NCBI GenBank assembly: GCA_963596015.1
Contig: CAVBJS010000023.1
Coordinates: forward strand, 1-39,287
From: CAG-791 sp963596015
GTDB taxonomy: Bacteria > Bacillota > Clostridia > Lachnospirales > Lachnospiraceae
Reading direction: 5' to 3'
DNA length: 39,287 bases
Numbering within the stretch: position 1 is the stretch's first letter; every line of letters starts with the position of its first letter. Positions 7,915-15,633 of this stretch are shown piece after piece. The notes beneath the pieces were generated by a model. That model saw only the letters and a list, made by a program, of their open reading frames with translations. It did not search any database and was not told where the DNA came from. A program made the translations under genes and the position numbers.

Positions 7915-9759
7915 ATGGATGAGAATTTAAAGGAAGAGACAACAAATGAGATGCCTGCGGAGGATGTAAAGGAAAATGCCAAAGTAAAGGAGAATGTTGC
8001 TTCAGAATGCATCGGCGCTTCGGAAACTACGGAAAATCCGCAGGAGGAAGATACAGTCCATAAGGAAGATGCAGCTCATAAGGAAGATACAGTCCATAAG
8101 GAAGATACAGCTCATAAGGAAGATATAGCCTATAAGGAAGATGCAGTTCATAAAGAAGATACAGTTCATAAGGATGCTGAAACCGAAACAGAGCCAAAGA
8201 AGAAAACGAGTATAAAACTATCGCCAAAGCTGATGGGCGTGTTAACTGTGATCATCGCGGCACTGGTTGTGTTGTTTTGTGTTTGTAAGTTTACTGATAA
8301 CTCTAAAAATTCTGGAGGCAAGGTTCATTATGGAGCATTAAAAGCTTGCTTGGATGAAGATAAAACCGCATATGTTCCGCTTATGGACGGCGGCGAAGCG
8401 GAATTCGAAGACGTGTCAGAGGCCTATATAACACCTGATCGCAAACATATTGTTGTGCTGGGGACTGATGATACTATTTTTGTGACAGATGCGAAACAGA
8501 AAAAAAGAGTGGACGTTACGGACGACGGAGAGTCATTAGTAATAGTAAAAGATAAGGGATTCATATATAGAGACGGGGATTATGAGTATTATAGATATCT
8601 GTTTGATGACGGAAGCAGTGTCTCACTGGGAAAGGTATCTGAAATTCAGTCGTCAACAGAAGAACTTAACATTTCTTTCATAAAAGACAAAGCGGTCTAT
8701 TTACTTAAACAAGCTTCAGAAGAGGTTGAAAAGTTAGGGAATTTTGATAATAGCGGTTCACTGTTATCCATGAGTGACGATGGAGAAACGGTTTATTGGA
8801 ATGAATACAGTAGAAGCAAAGAAGAAATTTTTGCATATATAGAGGGGGAAAAAACAAAAATAGGAACCTTTGAAAGGGGTTCGAAGAATTACACAAGTAC
8901 GGCTGTTATACAAAATGCTGCCCAAAGTTATGCAATAATCGTCAATAGCTATGCGGAAAAGATGTTTATTGTACAGGGAGCGGAAGAACCGATAGAAGTG
9001 AAACTGGGAGGCAAGCTCAATTCGAATTATATTTATACGAATGATGAATTAGTAGAAAGGGACAAGGGTTCCAAGTTTACCGGAGTGTATGTCAGTGTTG
9101 CCGGTGATGAAGGAGCTAACCTTTATTACATTAATAAAGAGGGAAAAAGGAAAAAAGTCGTTTCCGATATCGGTAAATACCTCATTTATAAAGGAAAATT
9201 ATTCCACGTAGATGAAAACGATAATCTGAAGTCAGCAAAAGTATCGGAGGATTCCATCACAAAAGAGGAAAAGATCACGGGCGGTGTGGAAATATTAGAA
9301 CCTGTATGCACCAATGGATATATTTATTTTATAAAAGATGTAAATTCAGAAGATGAGACCGGAAGCCTGTATGTATCCAAAAACGGAGGTGAGCCGGAGC
9401 GGATCTCATCAGACGTATCCGTTTGCGTGTTAGATGTGATCGATTTTAAGATGTTATATGCAACAACCAGCTTAGACGGAAAGACTATTTACTATTATAA
9501 AGATATGGAGGAAATACCGGATACTTATACTGAAATGGGTGATCTGTATAAATATTCTTATGGCGCCGGAGATAGTGAAAAAATAGCCTCCGAAGTAATT
9601 CTTTTTTCACCGGAAAGCGGTGCTTTAGAGGGGGTAGATAATAAATCCTTTATCTATAAGGTGTATTCTTCTAAAGACAAGAACGACGATGTTTTGATCG
9701 ATTGGTATCATTTTAATGGCTCTGAAAGTAATATCATGGCGAGCGAAGTTGTTCAATAA
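7915..9759 (+). CDS. Single-pass membrane protein with HKED hexapeptide repeats and a large outer domain
   Basis: I do not recognise a named family. The 614 residues start with an acidic, lysine-rich head of about 105 residues containing seven imperfect six-residue repeats (VHKEDA type, 48-88). One membrane helix (about 106-125) follows, then about 490 outer residues. The outer part has many short beta-strand-like stretches with aromatic pairs (YYRYLF, YIYFIKD, LYYINKEG), as in beta-propeller or DUF5050-like proteins. The positive charges before the helix suggest an inside N-terminus. The gene is AT-rich compared with its flanks. It lies between two copies of the same terminator, downstream of the kinase; threonines in the head repeats would be exposed to that kinase, which is inference. 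Confidence 0.85.
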   Translation: MDENLKEETTNEMPAEDVKENAKVKENVASECIGASETTENPQEEDTVHKEDAAHKEDTVHKEDTAHKEDIAYKEDAVHKEDTVHKDAETETEPKKKTSIKLSPKLMGVLTVIIAALVVLFCVCKFTDNSKNSGGKVHYGALKACLDEDKTAYVPLMDGGEAEFEDVSEAYITPDRKHIVVLGTDDTIFVTDAKQKKRVDVTDDGESLVIVKDKGFIYRDGDYEYYRYLFDDGSSVSLGKVSEIQSSTEELNISFIKDKAVYLLKQASEEVEKLGNFDNSGSLLSMSDDGETVYWNEYSRSKEEIFAYIEGEKTKIGTFERGSKNYTSTAVIQNAAQSYAIIVNSYAEKMFIVQGAEEPIEVKLGGKLNSNYIYTNDELVERDKGSKFTGVYVSVAGDEGANLYYINKEGKRKKVVSDIGKYLIYKGKLFHVDENDNLKSAKVSEDSITKEEKITGGVEILEPVCTNGYIYFIKDVNSEDETGSLYVSKNGGEPERISSDVSVCVLDVIDFKMLYATTSLDGKTIYYYKDMEEIPDTYTEMGDLYKYSYGAGDSEKIASEVILFSPESGALEGVDNKSFIYKVYSSKDKNDDVLIDWYHFNGSESNIMASEVVQ

Positions 9760-9853
9760 AAGGTATACCGATAAAATCTGTTTTAAATAGAACTCCATAA
9801 AAGCGTTTTCTTAAAAGAGCATTCCGTCAAAATGTTGTCGGAAATAAATAAGG

Positions 9854-9886
9854 AAAAATCCCACTGCTGCAGTGGGATTTTTTTTT
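9854..9886 (+). terminator. Rho-independent terminator (copy 2 of 3)
   Basis: AAAAATCCCACTG pairs with CAGTGGGATTTTT around CTG, followed by more T. It is nearly the same sequence as the copies at 7776 and 11197 and is followed by ATAGTAGGATT at 9895-9905. Confidence 0.9.
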
Positions 9887-9979
9887 ATGAAAGAATAGTA
9901 GGATTAATGGAAGACAACTTTAAGTTGGCAGAAATAGACATGCGAAATAACAAGTTTCAGGGGTAAGAGGGGGAATAGT

Positions 9980-11176
9980 ATGGCTGATGAAAACAGCAAC
10001 GTGAAAAGAGAGGAGAACGTAACAAACATTCCGGAGAATATAGAAAAGCCTCTCCGGGAAGGCGTATCTGATGCTGCATCTGATGATAATAATCATAATC
10101 TGGGTAGCAAAGAAGAAAACAGGACACCAATCGATGAGAAACATAGAAAAAAACGAAAGATTTGTTTGGGTATAAAAATAATTGTTTTCATACTTGTTTT
10201 TTTAGCAGCGGTAGGTACAGCATTTTATTATTTGAAAGTCTGGGAAGGTCGGTTTGATGTATCACAGAACAAAGACACTTTTGAACTTGGCAGCGAATAT
10301 GATCTGAAAAATACATTAAAGTATGACGTGTCCAATATCTTGCAGGTATATTTAAAAAATGATGGTGGTTTCGATGTTATGAAACCTGGGAAATATACAG
10401 TTACCTTCATTCTTCTTAATGACAGAAGAAATGTAAAAGAAATCTCCTATGAGTATCAAGTTGTTGATACTGTGGTGCCGACATTGGAAGTAAATGCGGA
10501 GGAAATATACCTGTGTAAAGGTGATCCATTTGATATTTATGATTACGCATCTGCTGAAGATCTATCAGGAGTATGTGCCATTGAAACAGAAGATACACCG
10601 GATATGGATAAAGCCGGCGATTATACGATTTCTGTCTATGCTAAAGATTTCAGTGGAAATATATCAGAATCTGAATCCATTATCATACATGTGGCCGATC
10701 GGGATGATTGTGATTTCAGAAACGCCAAATTTGGAGAGGATCCGGAGACGATAAAGAGATATGAAAAGGGCGAATTTGTAACCGAAATGGACAATGGGGA
10801 TTATTTTACTCTAGTTTACAATATAGATTTTTATAATCACGACGCATTTCTGAGTTACCATTTTAATGAAAAAAATGAGCTGGCAGAAATGATCATTAAT
10901 GTAGAAAATGGGGTGTTGACCGGAAAGATAAATGCATATGAAGACATAGTCGCTGGATTAGTCGAGAAATATGGTGAGCCGATAGAGTCAGTAACAGATA
11001 AGACTAAATCCACACTGGACGATGATACTTTACTTTGGCTTCAAGAGTACATGAGAAGTGATAAATGGCAAGATGGTAACACTGTAATTGAAACACTTCT
11101 TTATTCTGACAGGCCAAATGAAATTACCCTTGTATGTCTTTATACAACGGATCTGTATCAGTTACATGATGCATGA
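9980..11176 (+). CDS. Single-pass membrane protein with two Ig-like outer domains
   Basis: A 398-residue protein with ATG 9980 after AGAGGGGGAA. The polar head (1-61) ends in a cluster of lysines and arginines, then one membrane helix (about 62-84). Outside are two beta-sandwich-like segments (about 92-165 and 167-240). The second has the pattern of bacterial Ig-like or HYR/DUF5011 domains (DTVVPTLEV, then AEDLSGV, then AGDYTISVYAKDFSGN). The C-terminal 150 residues are mixed alpha/beta and unassigned. It shares plan, composition and flanking terminators with its neighbours on both sides. Function unknown; surface adhesion or sensing under the kinase is a guess. Confidence 0.85.
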   Translation: MADENSNVKREENVTNIPENIEKPLREGVSDAASDDNNHNLGSKEENRTPIDEKHRKKRKICLGIKIIVFILVFLAAVGTAFYYLKVWEGRFDVSQNKDTFELGSEYDLKNTLKYDVSNILQVYLKNDGGFDVMKPGKYTVTFILLNDRRNVKEISYEYQVVDTVVPTLEVNAEEIYLCKGDPFDIYDYASAEDLSGVCAIETEDTPDMDKAGDYTISVYAKDFSGNISESESIIIHVADRDDCDFRNAKFGEDPETIKRYEKGEFVTEMDNGDYFTLVYNIDFYNHDAFLSYHFNEKNELAEMIINVENGVLTGKINAYEDIVAGLVEKYGEPIESVTDKTKSTLDDDTLLWLQEYMRSDKWQDGNTVIETLLYSDRPNEITLVCLYTTDLYQLHDA

Positions 11177-11196
11177 TATGAGGAAAATAAATATTC

Positions 11197-11228
11197 AAAA
11201 AATCCCACTGTAGCAGTGGGATTTTTTT
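11197..11228 (+). terminator. Rho-independent terminator (copy 3 of 3)
   Basis: AAAAAATCCCACTG pairs with CAGTGGGATTTTTTT around TAG. It is followed by ATAGTAGGATT at 11239-11249. No fourth copy follows the next gene. Confidence 0.9.
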
Positions 11229-11285
11229 CTATGGAAAGATAGTAGGATTGAATGTAAATATCTTATTATTAGGAGGGAAATCAGT

Positions 11286-12242
11286 ATGGAAAACCAGGAA
11301 GATACAAGACCAACAGAAATGGATTCTGCAGAATCCTCCCAAGGAACGCAGACATCTGAAGTATGCACAAATTGCGGAGCTCCACTTGAGGAGGAACAGG
11401 AAATTGGTCCAAAGTGCGAAAATGCGAGAAAAAAGAAGGTTTGCAGCAGATGCGGCGCTGAACTGACTGAGGAACAGGAATTCTGCTCTAAATGTGGGCT
11501 GAAAGTCGGAGATACAACTGATACTGGAGAGATAAGTAAAATTAATATTTCATATGAAGAAGGTGTAAAGAAGAAAAGTAAGAAGAAAAAAAGCAAAAAA
11601 AAGATTGTGTCCATTATTGTGGCTGTTGCCGTCATAATAGTAATACTTGCTGTAGCCCTTGTTTTGAGAGGACCATCAGTAGAAAGCATTACACTAACTA
11701 AATCTTCGATAGATCTTAAAGTTGACGATTCACAGAAGATTACCTATACCATTTCTCCTGAGAAGGCAAGTGATGCAAAAGTTACATGGACTTCCTCCAA
11801 CAGTTCCGTAGCGGATGTTGATGAAGATGGCAAGATAACTGCAAATTCAGAAGGTGCTTGCACTATCACGGCCAATGCGGGAAAACAGAGTGCAACTGTG
11901 TCCGTTATTGTGACGGATACCATCAATTTTATGAAACAATATGGCCAATATAAGGATGAGGATTGGTGTGAAATAGCTGACGATGGCAGTTGGCTCAAGT
12001 TAGATAGTAATCCTACAAATGCAGATTCAGATGATATATGGGTATATTACGAGGCATATTGTGGGGTTACAGAGTTAGTAGAAGTCATTAATGAGGATCT
12101 GGGATTCAATTCTTCCGTGTACGAAAAAATGAAAACTACTACCGCACTACAGGGAAGACAAAGTGAGTCTAATGACGACTATGAAGTATCCTGGACATAT
12201 CATCCTGATAATGGCCTCGAAATTATGTATGTGGTGAAGTGA
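11286..12242 (+). CDS. Zinc-ribbon membrane protein with a BIG2-type Ig-like domain
   Basis: A 318-residue protein, ATG 11286 with AGGAGGGAAA upstream. Two short zinc ribbons open it: the second has all four cysteines (53, 56, 67, 70), while the first has only 27, 30 and 44, with Gly41 where the third cysteine should be. A very lysine-rich stretch (95-106) precedes a membrane helix (about 107-127). A BIG2-like domain (about 132-209) carries the typical VTWTSSNSSVADVDEDGKIT block. The last 110 residues are unassigned. This completes a series of three proteins of the same plan behind the kinase. BIG2 domains often occur in surface proteins; partner and ligand are not evident. Confidence 0.88.
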   Translation: MENQEDTRPTEMDSAESSQGTQTSEVCTNCGAPLEEEQEIGPKCENARKKKVCSRCGAELTEEQEFCSKCGLKVGDTTDTGEISKINISYEEGVKKKSKKKKSKKKIVSIIVAVAVIIVILAVALVLRGPSVESITLTKSSIDLKVDDSQKITYTISPEKASDAKVTWTSSNSSVADVDEDGKITANSEGACTITANAGKQSATVSVIVTDTINFMKQYGQYKDEDWCEIADDGSWLKLDSNPTNADSDDIWVYYEAYCGVTELVEVINEDLGFNSSVYEKMKTTTALQGRQSESNDDYEVSWTYHPDNGLEIMYVVK

Positions 12243-12361
12243 CGGCTATTGGAAAATCTTTAAATTTCATCTTCTATTCGTAGTGAAACGGTTGAGAAAT
12301 CAGGATTAAAATAAGACAAAATTGATAAACAAGAAAGATGATGACATAACTTCATCACTGT

Positions 12362-12390
12362 TTGACAAATCCCCCGCACATGTCTATACT
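12362..12390 (+). promoter_or_regulatory. Strong promoter for valS
   Basis: TTGACA (12362-12367) and TATACT (12385-12390) are separated by 17 bases, close to the sigma-A consensus. Transcription would start near 12397 and run through the T-box leader. The stretch 12243-12361 before it has no gene or clear terminator that I can see. Confidence 0.85.
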
Positions 12391-12396
12391 TGTGAA

Positions 12397-12701
12397 TGTT
12401 ACAGGCTGAGAACAGAAGGAGTACCTGGGCCGAGGCGGACAGAGAAGAGATCTCGTGACAAGAAGATGGCATCTGTAGTTTTTGGAAGCAGAGCCCTTCG
12501 GTAGTGACACGGCTGGAAGGATCTCACGAGGCAGGACAGGGAAGGTCGTCTGGGAGCTGAGGAGTAATGTCTTCCGACTCGTCCCCGTTAAAGGACGTCA
12601 AGAGGCTGAACGGCACAGATATGGCGGGTTCAGCGAACAAAGGTGGTACCGCGTTTATTCACGCCCTTTGCCGACGAACATCGGTGAAGGGCGTTTTGCT
12701 T
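12397..12701 (+). ncRNA. T-box riboswitch leader of valS
   Basis: The conserved T-box sequence AACAAAGGTGGTACCGCG lies at about 12635-12653 and can form the antiterminator that pairs with uncharged tRNA ends. Upstream is the stem I region (AGTA near 12420 and a long CTCGTGA/TCACGAG pairing), then a GGCTGAAC/GGTTCAGC stem just before the T-box. Uncharged tRNA-Val should allow read-through into valS. The specifier is expected to be a valine codon; GTC near 12546 is a candidate, but I could not fold stem I well enough to assign it. Confidence 0.9.
12661..12701 (+). terminator. T-box leader terminator
   Basis: ACGCCCTT (12661-12668) pairs with AAGGGCGT (12687-12694), with an inner CCGA/TCGG stem, followed by TTTTGCTTTGC. 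It directly follows the T-box and is the terminator form of the riboswitch. Confidence 0.88.
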
Positions 12702-12760
12702 TGCTTAGAGAGGCAGGGCAGAGAGAATGCATAATCAGAACATGATCAGGAGGAACACAA

Positions 12761-15454
12761 ATGCGCAAGGAACTGGCGAAAACCTATGATCCCCAGGGCA
12801 TCGAGGATCGACTTTACAAAAACTGGGAGGAAAAGAAATACTTCCATGCAGAAGTAGATTACTCCAAGAAACCTTTCACCATCGTAATTCCGCCGCCGAA
12901 TATTACCGGTCAGCTGCACATGGGCCATGCACTGGATGAGACCATGCAGGATATCCTGATCCGTTTTAAGCGCATGCAGGGATACAATGCCCTGTGGCAG
13001 CCCGGCACAGACCATGCCAGCATCGCCACAGAGGTTAAGATCATCAATAAGCTCAAAGAGGAAGGCCTGACCAAGCAGGATCTGGGACGTGAAGGTTTCT
13101 TAGAGCGTGCCTGGGACTGGAAGAAGGAATACGGCGGACGCATCATCAACCAGCTTAAAAAGCTGGGCGCTTCCTGCGATTGGGACAGAGAGCGCTTCAC
13201 CATGGACGAGGGATGCAGCAAGGCTGTCACCGAGGTCTTCTGCAAGATGCATGAAAAAGGCTGGATCTACAAGGGCAGCCGTATCGTCAACTGGTGCCCG
13301 GTATGCCGCACCTCTATTTCCGATGCTGAGGTACAGTATGAGGAGCAGCAGGGCCATTTCTGGCATATCAAGTATCCACTGCTGAACGAAGACGGCTCTG
13401 TAAGCACCACCGAGTTCCTGGAATTTGCCACCACCCGTCCGGAGACCATGCTAGGTGATACCGCTGTAGCTGTACACCCGGAGGATGAGCGGTACCAAAA
13501 GCTTATCGGCCGTCAGGTGATGCTGCCCATCGTGGGAAGAGCGATCCCCATCGTGGCAGATGAGTATGTAGACAGAGAGTTCGGTACCGGTGTGGTAAAG
13601 ATCACTCCTGCCCATGATCCCAACGACTTTGAGGTAGGAAGACGTCACAACCTGCCGGAGATCAATATTTTAAACGACGATGCCACCATCAATGAAAACG
13701 GCGGCAAGTTTAAGGGCATGGATCGCTACGAGTGCCGTGCCAAGATTGTGGAAGAGTTGGATGCCATGGGACTTCTGGTGCGCATCGAGGATTATTCCCA
13801 TAATGTAGGAACCCATGACCGCTGCGGCACTACCGTAGAGCCTATGATCAAAAAGCAGTGGTTTGTGAAGATGGATGACCTGATCAAGCCGGCAGTAAAG
13901 GCTGTACAGGATGGGGAGATCCGTCTGGTGCCCAAGCGTATGGAGAAGACCTACTTTAACTGGACAGACAATATCCGCGACTGGTGTATCTCCAGACAGC
14001 TATGGTGGGGACACCGGATCCCGGCTTATTACTGTGATGACTGCGGCGAGACCGTGGTATCAGCTTCTGCACCGGATAAATGCCCTAAGTGCGGCGGCAG
14101 CCACTTTACCCAGGATCCCGATACCCTGGATACCTGGTTTTCCTCCGCTCTGTGGCCTTTCTCTACCCTGGGCTGGCCGGAGCAGACAGAGGACCTTAAG
14201 TATTTCTATCCCACGGATGTGCTGGTAACAGGCTATGACATCATTTTCTTCTGGGTCATCCGCATGATCTTCTCCGGCTATGAGGAGATGGGAGAGAAGC
14301 CCTTTAAGACGGTACTGTTCCATGGCCTGGTGCGGGATTCCCAGGGCCGCAAGATGAGTAAGTCTCTGGGCAACGGCATTGATCCTTTGGAAATCATCGC
14401 CCAGTACGGCGCAGATGCCCTGCGTCTTACCCTGATCACCGGCAATGCGCCGGGCAATGATATGCGCTTCTATACAGAGCGTGTGGAGGCAAGCCGCAAT
14501 TTTGCCAACAAGGTATGGAACGCTTCCCGCTTCATCATGATGAATATGGAAGAGGATGAGGAAGCTTCCCCTGAAATGCCCCAGGGCTTAGAGCCGGCTG
14601 ACCAGTGGATCCTTTCCCGCTTTAACGACGTGGTGAAGGAAGTCACCGACAATATGGAAAAATATGAGCTGGGTATCGCCGTGCAGAAGGTTTACGACTT
14701 CCTTTGGGATGAGTTCTGCGACTGGTATATCGAGATGGTAAAGCCCAGACTCTACCGCGCAAAGAACGAAGAGACAGTCAACGAAGCCGGCATTAAAGAA
14801 AGCAGAGATGCGGCTGTCTGGACCCTGCAGACGGTACTGATCGGTGCCTTAAAGCTGCTGCATCCTTATATGCCTTTTATTACCGAGGAAATCTTTGATA
14901 CCATCCAGAGCAAGGAAGAATCCATCATGATCTCCGACTGGCCGGTATACAAAGAGGAGTATCACTTCCCGGTACAGGAGAAGTCCATCGAGATCATGAA
15001 GGAAGCCGTTCGCGGCATCCGTAACGTCCGGACCCAGATGAACGTGGCACCTTCCAAGAAGGCCAGCGTCTATGTGGTCAGTGACCAGGAAGAAATGCTG
15101 CAGATCTTTGAGGAAGGAAGGCTTTTCTTTGCTTCCCTGGCATCCGCTTCCGAAGTGGTATTACAGAAGGATAGAGAAGGCATTGCGGAGGATGCGGTTT
15201 CTGTAGTGATCCCCAATGCTACCCTTTACATTCCTCTTTCCGATCTGGTGGATATTCAGGCAGAGATCGTGCGTCTGGAAAAAGAAGAGAAGCGCTTAGC
15301 GGGAGAGCTGCAGCGCAGCAAGGGCATGCTCTCCAACGAAAGATTCCTTTCCAAGGCACCGCAGAGCAAGATCGACGAGGAAAAGGAAAAGCAGCAAAAG
15401 TACGAGCAGCTTATGGCCGGCGTGCAGGAGAGACTCTCCCAGCTGCGGGGCTAG
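12761..15454 (+). CDS. valS: Valyl-tRNA synthetase
   Basis: Class I synthetase that charges tRNA-Val in the cytoplasm, 897 residues, a normal length. The HIGH-type motif reads HMGH at 53-56 and KMSKS is at 531-535. The editing domain lies between, with the TTRPETMLGDTA block. A zinc-binding knuckle is formed by cysteines 425, 428, 441 and 444. The C-terminal coiled coil (about 830-897), typical for ValS, ends the protein. ATG 12761 follows GGAGGAACACAA. Expression is under the T-box leader. folC follows after 179 bases, as in many Firmicutes where valS and folC are linked. Confidence 0.98.
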   Translation: MRKELAKTYDPQGIEDRLYKNWEEKKYFHAEVDYSKKPFTIVIPPPNITGQLHMGHALDETMQDILIRFKRMQGYNALWQPGTDHASIATEVKIINKLKEEGLTKQDLGREGFLERAWDWKKEYGGRIINQLKKLGASCDWDRERFTMDEGCSKAVTEVFCKMHEKGWIYKGSRIVNWCPVCRTSISDAEVQYEEQQGHFWHIKYPLLNEDGSVSTTEFLEFATTRPETMLGDTAVAVHPEDERYQKLIGRQVMLPIVGRAIPIVADEYVDREFGTGVVKITPAHDPNDFEVGRRHNLPEINILNDDATINENGGKFKGMDRYECRAKIVEELDAMGLLVRIEDYSHNVGTHDRCGTTVEPMIKKQWFVKMDDLIKPAVKAVQDGEIRLVPKRMEKTYFNWTDNIRDWCISRQLWWGHRIPAYYCDDCGETVVSASAPDKCPKCGGSHFTQDPDTLDTWFSSALWPFSTLGWPEQTEDLKYFYPTDVLVTGYDIIFFWVIRMIFSGYEEMGEKPFKTVLFHGLVRDSQGRKMSKSLGNGIDPLEIIAQYGADALRLTLITGNAPGNDMRFYTERVEASRNFANKVWNASRFIMMNMEEDEEASPEMPQGLEPADQWILSRFNDVVKEVTDNMEKYELGIAVQKVYDFLWDEFCDWYIEMVKPRLYRAKNEETVNEAGIKESRDAAVWTLQTVLIGALKLLHPYMPFITEEIFDTIQSKEESIMISDWPVYKEEYHFPVQEKSIEIMKEAVRGIRNVRTQMNVAPSKKASVYVVSDQEEMLQIFEEGRLFFASLASASEVVLQKDREGIAEDAVSVVIPNATLYIPLSDLVDIQAEIVRLEKEEKRLAGELQRSKGMLSNERFLSKAPQSKIDEEKEKQQKYEQLMAGVQERLSQLRG

Positions 15455-15517
15455 AGCAGCGTATTTAAACAGACTCATATTTACTACAATAAGGTAAACA
15501 GATAACTGCTTTGTACA

Positions 15518-15546
15518 CATCCGGATCTGTGTTAGAGATCCGGATG
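15518..15546 (+). repeat. Perfect hairpin between valS and folC
   Basis: CATCCGGATCT (15518-15528) pairs with AGATCCGGATG (15536-15546) around a 7-base loop. There is no T run after it, so it may be an attenuating or stabilising hairpin rather than a full terminator. Confidence 0.6.
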
Positions 15547-15633
15547 TGGCTGGCTATGTTTCCAACGGAAATGGAATGCAGGCAGTTTAAATGAAAATAT
15601 GACAGATGCGAAGCAGACACATAGCGAGGTAAA

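Noticed and set aside
9907..9966. 19-codon frame before the Ig-like membrane protein
   Set aside because: AGGA of the shared ATAGTAGGATT motif could serve it, but at the third locus the same place reads ATGTAA and at the first there is no ATG, so it is not conserved.
7776..11249. Insertion sequence or MITE as the cause of the repeated terminators
   Set aside because: No terminal inverted repeats beyond the terminator stem and no target duplications are visible.
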